A DNA stretch of 22,095 bases from CBDUWP01 sp965370955 (GTDB taxonomy: Bacteria > Planctomycetota > Phycisphaerae > Sedimentisphaerales > Anaerobacaceae), in the NCBI GenBank assembly GCA_965370955.1, contig CBDUWP010000012.1, forward strand, positions 1 to 22,095, written 5' to 3'. Shown here one piece after another: positions 1 to 7,117 of this stretch; the first letter of the stretch is position 1, and each line of letters starts with the position of its first letter. Position numbers and translations under genes: made by a program. The notes beneath the pieces were generated by a model. That model was not told where the DNA came from. It worked only from the letters and a program-made list of their open reading frames with translations, and ran no database searches.

Positions 1-25
1 GGTTGGTTCGGTTCCTTGACGAAAG

Positions 26-60
26 ATTGCCGCAGTCGGCCGTACGGCCTCCTTCGCAAT
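26..60. repeat. REP-like palindromic dispersed repeat
   Basis: The block starts with ATTGC (26-30), has a perfect 12-base palindrome GGCCGTACGGCC at 38-49 and ends with GCAAT (56-60), so outer and inner arms can both pair. The outer wording, ATTGC plus a variable palindrome plus CTCCTTCGCAATGACA, resembles short intergenic repeats that I recall from several bacterial phyla. No second copy lies in this window, so its dispersed nature is an inference. It sits downstream of the membrane-protein gene on the minus strand and could help end that transcript. Confidence 0.5.
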
Positions 61-200
61 GACAAATTTAGAATTGGGACGCGTTTTTTTTTGGCAGCGG
101 GGGAAGTTGGGCGAGGCTGTTAGATAAATTGCCGCAAATAAAGCTTGCGAAGCCAAAAGAACTGGCCATTGTTTAGATCGGGTATTATTTTAAGTGAGCG

Positions 201-2090
201 CTATTTAGCCTTAGGCAAATCAGCTAAATTTTTACGAATTTGAGCAGCGAAAATACTGTGCGGATATTTGGCTATCAAGGTTTCAAAAGCTTCGAGAGCT
301 TGATGCAAAAGCTGATCCTTTTGCTGAAGATTTGTACGGTCTGTTTGATTCCAAAGCCGACGCTTCAAAAGACCAAATTCATAAAGGGCCTCTATACCGC
401 TGTCCCTGTCGCTGTATTTTTCATAAATCTCAAGAAGTCGCTGGCATTTCAAATGATCATCGGCTATGAGCTTGGTCTTCGCTAATGAGATGTTGTCAAT
501 CAACTTGTCATCTGAATCCATCTGGTCAAGCAACTCATCTAAATGCCAATTGTAATCTTGGCTATGAGGATTGAGCATGACAAATCTGGCCAAACGCTTC
601 TTTGATTCAATAGTTTGATCTTGATTTTCATCGCTAATCAAAAGAGTTAAATACTTGATCCGCTGATGCAACTGACGAAGTTTTAATTCAGTCATGACAG
701 TCTGACAAGGGGACTCGAAAACTCTTAACAATCGCTCAAATGTCTCAGCCTGAACAGAACCAGTGGTGCGAACGGCTTGTTGAACTCTTATCAAATCGTC
801 GGCTTCGGTCAAAAGAATGTTGGCTTGAGCGAAAACACCACTACCGGAGAGATGTTTGGCTAGTCGCCAACGGGCTTCCAATGACTCTAAGCTGTTGCTG
901 AACTTGTTGTAAAGATGATGCCAAATGCCGCGAGCACGGCAAAATGGATAGTCATTGTAAAAATGCAAAAATTCTTCGCTCTTGTCCAACATACGAATGT
1001 CTACGCTGTATTCACTTAGCATAGCTTTATAGTACAGGGCTATCGGCATGCGATTGCTCTTGGGCCATGTCGTGATGAAACGGTCATACTGCTCCAGAAG
1101 ATGACGCTTTTGATCCTGATAATTCAAATCAGGCGGAATAATGAACCAACTTGGCCAGCGATCCTGCAATAACTCCGATTGGATCTCCTTTTTCAAAGTA
1201 GAACGTTGCTCAATCGGCTCAATTGGATAAAAATAGCCAGTCAATAAATATTTTTGAAAGGCTGGTTCCTCTATCGTGGCATCAAGAGCGCCGGTGATAC
1301 TGTGATCGTAAAATTCGTTGATCTGCTCGGGATTGTTCTTGGCTACATATAATTGATAATCCAATTCGTCAAAACCAATCATAGTCATGAAAATAATCAG
1401 GGCTGATAATACTGTGCCAATGGTCACTTGATAAATGATGCCGGGCTTGTATCTGTTGAAATGGCCGACAATCAAAACAATGCCAGCTATCGTGAAAGAA
1501 CCTGCCCAAGCAAATAGCCAAGGAGTGAAAGCAAAACCCCACTTGACAGGGTCAAGGCCACTCGTGCGGCCAAACAACATGACATAAATAAATTGCGGCA
1601 TAATGCAAAGAGCAATCGATATGAAGCGACTGCGGAAACGCAACGGACGACAGGATACTGCGATGCAGCTAATCAAAACCACAACGGCTAAAAAGGGCAA
1701 ATTGGCTAAAAATATCAGAGAAAACAAAAAGGGCCAACTGTAAACGAAACTCATCATCTGAGATACAATCACTGGAACGACAATCAAAATACTCATCAAA
1801 ATGCCAAGAACGGCAATCTGCCAAGGATATTCAAAAATGCTGATGCCGCTGGTCACAAAATCACAAAGCTGCCAACTCTCATAATTGATCAACGACTGAA
1901 AGCTGAAACTGAAAAGCTGACCAGAAACAATCTTAGACCACAAAAAACAGCTCGACACAAAGCCGGACAAAATCAGCATCCAGCAACTCTGGACGTTTTG
2001 ATGGCTGTAATGAAGCGCAGGGCCTGCGGCCATGAACGGCTTGCTCAATTTCTTGCCGACAATAGTCGAATCTTTTAGATCGTCAACCAT
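201..2090 (-). CDS. Six-helix membrane protein with repeat-rich soluble C-terminal half
   Basis: This is a 629-residue protein of unassigned function. Hydrophobic segments at about residues 36-55, 91-112, 120-146, 155-173, 188-210 and 218-239 suggest six membrane helices. The rest (about 250-629) is soluble, charged and rich in helical repeats that look like tetratricopeptide or YfiO-type units, for example the segment around 590-620 with paired Tyr/Ala/Leu positions and KYPHS. The layout suggests a membrane anchor with a protein-binding tail, but which side the tail faces cannot be told. The ATG at 2090 has only a weak purine-rich ribosome site. The gene follows ahcY by 46 bases on the same strand with no terminator seen between, so the two are probably co-transcribed. 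No enzyme motif was recognised. Confidence 0.75.
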   Translation of the reverse strand: MVDDLKDSTIVGKKLSKPFMAAGPALHYSHQNVQSCWMLILSGFVSSCFLWSKIVSGQLFSFSFQSLINYESWQLCDFVTSGISIFEYPWQIAVLGILMSILIVVPVIVSQMMSFVYSWPFLFSLIFLANLPFLAVVVLISCIAVSCRPLRFRSRFISIALCIMPQFIYVMLFGRTSGLDPVKWGFAFTPWLFAWAGSFTIAGIVLIVGHFNRYKPGIIYQVTIGTVLSALIIFMTMIGFDELDYQLYVAKNNPEQINEFYDHSITGALDATIEEPAFQKYLLTGYFYPIEPIEQRSTLKKEIQSELLQDRWPSWFIIPPDLNYQDQKRHLLEQYDRFITTWPKSNRMPIALYYKAMLSEYSVDIRMLDKSEEFLHFYNDYPFCRARGIWHHLYNKFSNSLESLEARWRLAKHLSGSGVFAQANILLTEADDLIRVQQAVRTTGSVQAETFERLLRVFESPCQTVMTELKLRQLHQRIKYLTLLISDENQDQTIESKKRLARFVMLNPHSQDYNWHLDELLDQMDSDDKLIDNISLAKTKLIADDHLKCQRLLEIYEKYSDRDSGIEALYEFGLLKRRLWNQTDRTNLQQKDQLLHQALEAFETLIAKYPHSIFAAQIRKNLADLPKAK

Positions 2091-2136
2091 TTTATTTTTC
2101 TTTCGTAATAATATATCCGCAAATAGGCAGATAGAT

Positions 2137-3576
2137 TTAATACCTATAATGGTCTGGCTTAAAGGGACCTTCGACAGGCAAACCGAGATAGTCGGCTTGC
2201 TTTTTGGTCAATGTTGTCAGCTCTGCGCCAATATGCTGAATGTGCAGCAGGGCAACTTCCTCGTCCAATTTCTTCGGCAAAGTGTAAACCTTATTTTCAA
2301 GCGATTCCTCAGCGAGCATCATCTGAGCTAGGCACTGGTTCGTGAAGCTATTACTCATGACAAAACTCGGATGACCTGTCGCGCAGCCAAGATTGACCAA
2401 GCGGCCTTCCGCCAGAACAATGATCGACTTGCCGGATTTGTGACGCCAATGATCAACCTGCGGCTTGATCTCTTCCTTCGTCCAATCGCTGCTGGTCTCA
2501 ATGTAACCCATGTTTATCTCACTGTCAAAATGGCCAATGTTGCAAACTATCGCCTCATTTTTCATCTGCTCCATGTGAGGTCCGTCTATTACATGATAGC
2601 AGCCAGTCGCCGTGACAAAAATGTCAGTCTCAGGAACAGCTGTCTCCATTGTCACTACCTCGTAACCCTCCATCAAGGCTTGAAGGGCACAAATGGGATC
2701 GATCTCTGTGACCAAAACCCTAGCTCCCAAGCTACGCATCGAATGGGCACAGCCTTTGCCAACATCGCCATAACCGCATACGCAAACAACCTTGCCGGCA
2801 ATCATGATGTCTGTGGCTCGTTTGATGCCGTCAGCTAACGATTCGCGGCAGCCAGAAAGATTGTCGAACTTGCTCTTGGTGACAGAATCGTTGACGTTGA
2901 TCGCTGGAAAAGGAAGCTGATTTTGCTGGGCTAAATGGTAAAGGCGATGGACGCCTGTGGTCGTTTCCTCAGAAACACCCTTGAGATTGGCTGAAGCTTT
3001 TGTCCATTTGTCCTTCTGCAAACCAATCGAAGCGCGAATCCTGTCCATGACAACCTGAAATTCCTTGTTGTCATATTCTTTATCGAGAATAGATGGATCC
3101 TTTTCTGCTTTTGAACCTTCACAAACCAGCATCGTGGCATCACCGCCATCATCAACAATCAAATCAGGGCCAGAGCCGTCAGGCCATGTCAATGCCATCT
3201 CAGTACACCACCAGTAATCTTCAAGCGTTTCACCTTTCCAAGCGAAAACCTTAGTGCGGCCGGCTTTTGCAATTGCGGCGGCGGCGTGATCCTGTGTCGA
3301 AAAGATATTGCAGCTGGCCCAGCGAATGTCCGCGCCGAGAACCTCCAATGTCTCAATGAGCATCGCTGTCTGAATTGTCATGTGAAGGCTACCAGTAATT
3401 TTTAAGCCGGCAAGTGGTTTGGCTTTGCCGTATTTTTTACGAAGAGCCATTAAACCAGGCATCTCATTTTCAGCTAAGTCCATCTCCTTGCGGCCCCAAC
3501 TGGCCAGAGATAAATTAGTGATTTTATGGTCGAGTGTCAAATCCAACGGCTGTACATTTGTGGTTTCTGTCGTCAT
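2137..3576 (-). CDS. ahcY: Adenosylhomocysteinase (S-adenosyl-L-homocysteine hydrolase)
   Basis: AhcY reversibly splits S-adenosylhomocysteine into adenosine and homocysteine using tightly bound NAD+, and so clears the inhibitor left by methyltransferases. The 479 residues match the bacterial long form. Visible landmarks are His65 in GSLHMT, the acidic VDDGGD at about 141-146, EETTTG at about 203-208, Lys234 and Asp238 in NDSVTKSKFDN, the NAD-binding GYGDVGKG at 268-275 and the C-terminal KPDHYRY. The bacterial insert around 155-195 is present. The ATG at 3576 has a good AAAGGA ribosome site nine bases upstream, which fixes the start. A promoter lies 56-84 bases upstream and the gene probably leads a transcript with the membrane protein behind it. 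I am very sure of the family. Confidence 0.98.
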   Translation of the reverse strand: MTTETTNVQPLDLTLDHKITNLSLASWGRKEMDLAENEMPGLMALRKKYGKAKPLAGLKITGSLHMTIQTAMLIETLEVLGADIRWASCNIFSTQDHAAAAIAKAGRTKVFAWKGETLEDYWWCTEMALTWPDGSGPDLIVDDGGDATMLVCEGSKAEKDPSILDKEYDNKEFQVVMDRIRASIGLQKDKWTKASANLKGVSEETTTGVHRLYHLAQQNQLPFPAINVNDSVTKSKFDNLSGCRESLADGIKRATDIMIAGKVVCVCGYGDVGKGCAHSMRSLGARVLVTEIDPICALQALMEGYEVVTMETAVPETDIFVTATGCYHVIDGPHMEQMKNEAIVCNIGHFDSEINMGYIETSSDWTKEEIKPQVDHWRHKSGKSIIVLAEGRLVNLGCATGHPSFVMSNSFTNQCLAQMMLAEESLENKVYTLPKKLDEEVALLHIQHIGAELTTLTKKQADYLGLPVEGPFKPDHYRY

Positions 3577-3631
3577 TTAAATAATATCCTTTTCAATCCT
3601 AAATTAGTTTTAATCCCCGAAATTCCGATTA

Positions 3632-3660
3632 ATGATAACAGCTAACGAGAAAAGTATCAA
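3632..3660 (-). promoter_or_regulatory. Sigma70-type promoter of ahcY
   Basis: Read on the minus strand, TTGATA (3655-3660) and TATCAT (3632-3637) are separated by exactly 17 bases, close to the consensus. It lies 56-84 bases before the ahcY start codon, leaving a leader of about 50 nucleotides that is too short for the SAH riboswitch form I know. Confidence 0.6.
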
Positions 3661-3695
3661 TGGTTTTGTCAATACAGCTGATTTTAGTTAGCGTT

Positions 3696-3793
3696 GGTAT
3701 TACATTGATTTTTAATTAGCGTAGCCGAAGATATCGGTATTACGTTGATTTTTAACTAGCGCAACTCAAAGATGTCGGTATTACGTTGATTTA
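3696..3793. repeat. Three phased direct repeats between ahcY and the signalling genes
   Basis: The unit GGTATTACRTTGATTT occurs at 3696, 3736 and 3777, 40 and 41 bases apart. The first two copies extend through TTTAAYTAGC to 3720 and 3760. A degenerate fourth trace (GATTTTAGTTAGCGT) ends near 3694. Spacers also share AAGATRTC. The spacing is about four helical turns, so a protein could bind all copies on one face. The last copy contains the -35 box of the plus-strand promoter. Confidence 0.7.
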
Positions 3794-3814
3794 AGATGAG
3801 TTTTTTGTTAAAAT
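3786..3814 (+). promoter_or_regulatory. Sigma70-type promoter of the pseudo-receiver/GGDEF pair
   Basis: TTGATT (3786-3791) and TAAAAT (3809-3814) are separated by 17 bases. Transcription would begin near 3821, which rules out the ATG at 3796 as start and supports the one at 3844. The -35 box is part of the third phased repeat. Confidence 0.6.
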
Positions 3815-3843
3815 CTGGGCAATCTGGTATATATTGGAGATCT

Positions 3844-4314
3844 ATGGGAAAATTAGACCATAAAATGACGATTATGTTCGTAGGTAAGCCAATGGGCGTC
3901 CTGTGGGCCTATGTGGAGGGGCTTGCAAGCGAAAATGGTCTAAATGTTGTGCAATATACTGATGTATACAGTGCGACAGCGTTTTTAGCTAATAATAACT
4001 GGCCAATCGCAATGGTGATATCAACCGTCAAACAATTAATAGTAGAAAACTACGCCTTCTTGGAATTGACAGTAGATTATAATTGCAACTGTGCGGCTGT
4101 AAATCAAACGGCTAATGAAAAAATTGTCGAAAAAGCAAGCAAATATGGCTGTCAAATTGTCGAAAAAATCGAGCAGCTAAAAAATGTCATCGAACAAAGA
4201 TTCGATCTAAATGACACCAATATCAATGCTAATGTAATGGCAGGCCAAAACGATTTTGATCAAAGCGATTATGCCGCAACAAAAGAAGAACTTGATGCGT
4301 TGCTGGAGATGTAA
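3844..4314 (+). CDS. Pseudo-receiver-like signalling protein
   Basis: This is a 156-residue protein without a firm family match. From about residue 8 it has the alternating beta/alpha rhythm of a response-regulator receiver domain (MTIMFVG, then NNNWPIAMVIST), but no aspartate stands at the end of the third strand where the phosphate would go. The tail (about 110-156) is acidic and helical. I chose ATG 3844 because GGAG lies just upstream and because the promoter makes the earlier ATG at 3796 unusable. It ends two bases before the diguanylate cyclase gene and its last codons hold that gene's GGAG, so translation is probably coupled. It may be a partner or input protein for the cyclase. Function is inferred from context only. 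Confidence 0.7.
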   Translation: MGKLDHKMTIMFVGKPMGVLWAYVEGLASENGLNVVQYTDVYSATAFLANNNWPIAMVISTVKQLIVENYAFLELTVDYNCNCAAVNQTANEKIVEKASKYGCQIVEKIEQLKNVIEQRFDLNDTNINANVMAGQNDFDQSDYAATKEELDALLEM

Positions 4315-4316
4315 AA

Positions 4317-5363
4317 ATGGTGGATATGGCGGACAAAATTAAAATACTTATAGCTGGCGATAAAGATATTTTTTTTGTCCATAGCGATTTTGAAAACATA
4401 ACAAACTGTGATGTGAAAAATAATTACATAAATGCCATCGATGCCGCTGCGAAAAAAGATTTCGACCTGATCGCAATTATTATGCCGAAAAAAATCCAAA
4501 AGTTGAAAAAGGTATTAGCGGCTTTTGACTCAATCAAAAAAGAAGCGAAAATCGTGGTGCTGTCACAAATGCTAGATGAACCGGCTCTTTGTCAAATGCT
4601 GAAGAATAAGAAAATAGATGATTATCTGGTCGGGCCAATGGATTTTGAATTCTTCTATAAAATTAGTTGCCAAGAGCTAAAATTTGAATTGACTAACGGG
4701 CAGAAGTGTCCCGTTAATGTCACGCAAAAGCATGATACAGAGGAGCCGACACAAAAAATACAAAACATCGAGCTGCTGGAAAAAATGGCAACAGAAGATG
4801 AACTAACCGGTTTGAAAAACAGGCGATATGTATGGGAATTTATCAGGCAAGTAATCGATATCGCAAAAGATGTCGGAGGGATAGTGACATTGCTGGTCTT
4901 TGATATTGATGATTTTAAACATTATAACGATGTCTATTCACATAGTGCAGGAGACCAAATATTACAGCAGGCATCAAAGCTGATGAGAAGATGCTGTAGA
5001 AATCATGATGTCGTCGCAAGAATCGGTGGAGATGAATTTCTTGTGGTCTTCTGGGATGACCCAAAAGAAGACGCAGCGAAAACACAGGATGAAAGAAGAG
5101 CTTCCACCGCTAAAGGACCGAAAGAACCAGTATTTATCGCGCAAAGATTCAGGGCTGAAATCAATAAAACTGAATTTTCTATGCTCGGGCCAGAAGGCAG
5201 GGGAGCCCTGACGATAAGCGGAGGTCTAGCTAGCTTTCCAATAGATGGCCAAACGGCTGATGAACTCTTCAAACAGGCTGACCAAAGATTGATAGAAGCT
5301 AAAAAGGCTGGAAAAAATAGGATTCAGCTTATCGGCGGTCCGCAAAAATCTCAAAACGATTGA
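4317..5363 (+). CDS. Diguanylate cyclase with N-terminal pseudo-receiver domain (GGDEF)
   Basis: This 348-residue soluble protein should make cyclic di-GMP from two GTP. Residues 1-115 fold like a receiver domain, but the phospho-acceptor position is not Asp (LIAIIMP, about 51-57) and the usual Lys-Pro after strand five reads VGP, so it is probably not phosphorylated. The GGDEF domain runs from about 158 to 342: DELTGLKNRR at 161, metal-binding FDIDDF at 195-200 and an intact GGDEF at 237-241. An RxxD product-inhibition site (RNHD, 228-231) lies five residues before it, so feedback control is expected. A charged insert near 247-270 follows. ATG 4317 has GGAG eight bases upstream, inside the preceding gene. 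No membrane segment is present. The target of the signal is not visible here. Confidence 0.93.
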   Translation: MVDMADKIKILIAGDKDIFFVHSDFENITNCDVKNNYINAIDAAAKKDFDLIAIIMPKKIQKLKKVLAAFDSIKKEAKIVVLSQMLDEPALCQMLKNKKIDDYLVGPMDFEFFYKISCQELKFELTNGQKCPVNVTQKHDTEEPTQKIQNIELLEKMATEDELTGLKNRRYVWEFIRQVIDIAKDVGGIVTLLVFDIDDFKHYNDVYSHSAGDQILQQASKLMRRCCRNHDVVARIGGDEFLVVFWDDPKEDAAKTQDERRASTAKGPKEPVFIAQRFRAEINKTEFSMLGPEGRGALTISGGLASFPIDGQTADELFKQADQRLIEAKKAGKNRIQLIGGPQKSQND

Positions 5364-5471
5364 GTGACATCAAACATAAACACAATCGCAATCAATGGCT
5401 TGAACCATCGTACTTTTAATCCCATGAAACGCCCTAAAAGTGTATGAAATGCTCTCAAAATGCATAAAAAA

Positions 5472-5525
5472 GGCGAGGAGGCGGTACCGGCTGGGGGGGA
5501 AACCGACATACCACACTGCCTCGCC
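5472..5525. other. GC-rich structured element, possible RNA
   Basis: GGCGAGG (5472-5478) pairs with CCTCGCC (5519-5525). Inside, GGTA (5483-5486) pairs with TACC (5509-5512), and CGG (5488-5490) pairs with CCG (5503-5505) around a loop containing seven G. The composition differs sharply from the AT-rich surroundings. It lies right before a terminator, so it could be the end of the cyclase mRNA, a small RNA or a short dispersed repeat. I do not recognise a known family. Confidence 0.45.
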
Positions 5526-5532
5526 GAGGTCT

Positions 5533-5560
5533 AAAAAAACCGCGAAACGGTATTTTTGTT
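5533..5560. terminator. Probable rho-independent terminator, bidirectional
   Basis: ACCG (5539-5542) and CGGT (5548-5551) form a stem around CGAAA, flanked by seven A on the left (5533-5539, the last being the first stem base) and ATTTTTGTTT on the right. It would end the cyclase transcript and could also work on the minus strand. The core stem is short, but A-T pairing extends it. Confidence 0.6.
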
Positions 5561-5791
5561 TAAAATAACAGCTCCAATCCCAATCCCCGATGAAAGTCCT
5601 TCATTGTAGTGAAGAAATGCTTGATCCCGCGATGCATTTCAAAAGTCGTAGATGCAATTCATGATATAAAGCTAAACCATCATTCTGCGTTAGTTCGATA
5701 AACTTGTCAACTGTAAAAACAAAAAAAAACTAATTTCTACCTATTTTATGTCTATTATATTGAAGGCTTATCAGGATGAAAAAACTAAGGT

Positions 5792-5819
5792 TTGCTATGA
5801 CAGATAAAATGCTTATAAT
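5792..5819 (+). promoter_or_regulatory. Sigma70-type promoter of the topoisomerase VI A gene
   Basis: A perfect TATAAT at 5814-5819 is preceded by TTGCTA at 5792-5797 with a 16-base spacer. It gives a leader of about 70 nucleotides with one small hairpin. Confidence 0.55.
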
Positions 5820-5894
5820 GCCCAAATGTGATCGATGTTTTTCTATATGTGCCGAAACCTTTAGGCACTAAAGTATCAAGGTGTTGAGGATTAT

Positions 5895-6992
5895 ATGGCT
5901 AAAAAAGTTAAAATTATTGATGTCGCTAAAAAAATAAAAGATAAAGCGAAAGATGTACAGCTGAAAATATTGGATAGCAAAACGCCGACAATGACAACGC
6001 CAATACGGTCATTGAGCAATGTTAAATATCAACCGAAGACAGGTTATTTCGAAATGCTCGGAAAAAATAAAACGAGAAACTTGACAGCTAATACAGTTAA
6101 AACTTTTGCACAAACACTGAAAATGATGTCACTGTCAAAAGAGCTAATCGACAATCAGGATATGGCCACCAAAAGAGAGGCGTACTATATATCGAAAAAC
6201 TGGGGGAAAGCCGGATTCAGCGAGCAAACAGAATCTGATACTATTATGGACGATGTGGAGGCTATGTTCGGGGTTAATAGAGAACAACTGAAATTTACGC
6301 CGGAAGAAAAAGGCGGAGATATCGCAGGAAAACTTATCGTGATCGATCTGGACAATAACGGAAAAAAACTCAAAATCGATTGCACTAAATTTGGGTCAGG
6401 AGCATATTCAGTCCCAAGCGAAGTCGAACAACTCCAATTTCAAAGCAATGCTAAATTTATTATGGCTATCGAAACGGCTGGTATGTTTCAAAGGCTGGTC
6501 AAATATGACTATTGGGCGAAAAATAATTGCATACTTGTTAGTATGGGAGGAGTGCCGACTAGGGCGTGCAGAAGATTTATTAGAAGGCTTAGCGACCAGC
6601 TAAAAATCCCAGTCTATTCCTTCGTCGATGGTGACCCATACGGATATTTTAATATCTATCGAACGCTAAAGGTCGGATCGGGAAATGCCGCTCATCTAAA
6701 TCAATTTTTCTGTGTGCCGACAGCTAGCTTCTTAGGGGTAACGCCGCAAGATATTATCGATTACAAATTGCCGACGCATCCGCTAAAAGAAATCGATATC
6801 AAAAGGGCTAAAGATGCTCTGAGAAATGATCCCTTCGTTAAAACACATAAGCCGTGGCAGAAGGCTATCAATCAAATGCTGAAAATGGGAGTACGCGTGG
6901 AGCAGCAGGCTTTCGCTAAACATGGACTCGATTTTGTCGTTAATGAATATCTGCCGGAAAAATTGGCGAACGTTAAAAAATTCCTGCCGTAA
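5895..6992 (+). CDS. top6A: DNA topoisomerase VI subunit A (Spo11-like)
   Basis: Topoisomerase VI A is the DNA-cutting half of a type IIB topoisomerase and makes a transient double-strand break through a tyrosine-DNA bond. The 365 residues match the usual length. The winged-helix region carries KREAYYISKNWG (93-104), with Tyr98 as the probable catalytic residue. The Toprim domain has AIETAG with Glu193 and the metal-binding DGDPYGYFNIYR (245-256), a hallmark of this family. The ATG at 5895 has GAGG seven bases upstream. The ATPase partner, subunit B, is usually encoded next door but is not in this window, and the next gene is yggS. Topoisomerase VI is mainly archaeal, with scattered bacterial members. 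The protein may work with a distant subunit B or alone. All key residues are intact, so it is not a relic. Confidence 0.93.
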   Translation: MAKKVKIIDVAKKIKDKAKDVQLKILDSKTPTMTTPIRSLSNVKYQPKTGYFEMLGKNKTRNLTANTVKTFAQTLKMMSLSKELIDNQDMATKREAYYISKNWGKAGFSEQTESDTIMDDVEAMFGVNREQLKFTPEEKGGDIAGKLIVIDLDNNGKKLKIDCTKFGSGAYSVPSEVEQLQFQSNAKFIMAIETAGMFQRLVKYDYWAKNNCILVSMGGVPTRACRRFIRRLSDQLKIPVYSFVDGDPYGYFNIYRTLKVGSGNAAHLNQFFCVPTASFLGVTPQDIIDYKLPTHPLKEIDIKRAKDALRNDPFVKTHKPWQKAINQMLKMGVRVEQQAFAKHGLDFVVNEYLPEKLANVKKFLP

Positions 6993-7040
6993 CTCAACCA
7001 AAAAATTTTAACTGGAAATGTTGAGCAGATTTGATATACT

Positions 7041-7062
7041 CACAAAAAGTGAGAGCAGGGCT
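7041..7062 (+). promoter_or_regulatory. Extended -10 promoter of yggS with overlapping dyad
   Basis: TGATATACT (7041-7049) fits an extended -10 element, without a clear -35 box. The dyad CTCAC/GTGAG with a five-A loop (7048-7062) covers the expected start site and could be an operator or a 5' hairpin. Confidence 0.4.
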
Positions 7063-7117
7063 GTGGGGACCGAAACGCAGCGGTGAATGTGGGTTCGTGG
7101 AAATTGAGCGTTTGTCT

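Larger units (their letters stand above)
5364..5894. other. Intergenic stretch between the cyclase and topoisomerase genes
   Basis: No convincing gene lies in these 531 bases. From left to right it holds two imperfect copies of an ATGAAAYGCYCT motif (about 5424-5460), the GC-rich hairpin at 5472-5525, a terminator at 5533-5560, an AT-rich stretch, the topoisomerase promoter at 5792-5819 and a small leader hairpin GTGCC/GGCAC at 5849-5868. A 31-codon reading frame at 5776-5871 overlaps the promoter and is not believed. Confidence 0.6.

Noticed and set aside
2371..2838. 155-codon plus-strand frame inside ahcY
   Set aside because: It is antisense to a fully conserved gene and has no family features or ribosome site.
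3577..3631. SAH or SAM riboswitch in the ahcY leader
   Set aside because: The leader is short and none of the conserved blocks that I know from these riboswitches is visible.
3696..3793. CRISPR array
   Set aside because: Only three units, spacers of 15-24 bases that resemble each other, and no cas genes nearby.
3796..3843. Upstream ATG as start of the pseudo-receiver gene
   Set aside because: It lies between the -35 and -10 boxes of a good promoter and has no ribosome site, while ATG 3844 has GGAG just upstream.
5776..5871. 31-codon frame with a Cys-rich end before top6A
   Set aside because: It spans the best promoter of the region and has only a marginal ribosome site, so it is probably chance.
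7031..7117. N-terminal extension of YggS from 7031
   Set aside because: It would start before the -10 element and adds 29 residues not seen in the family.
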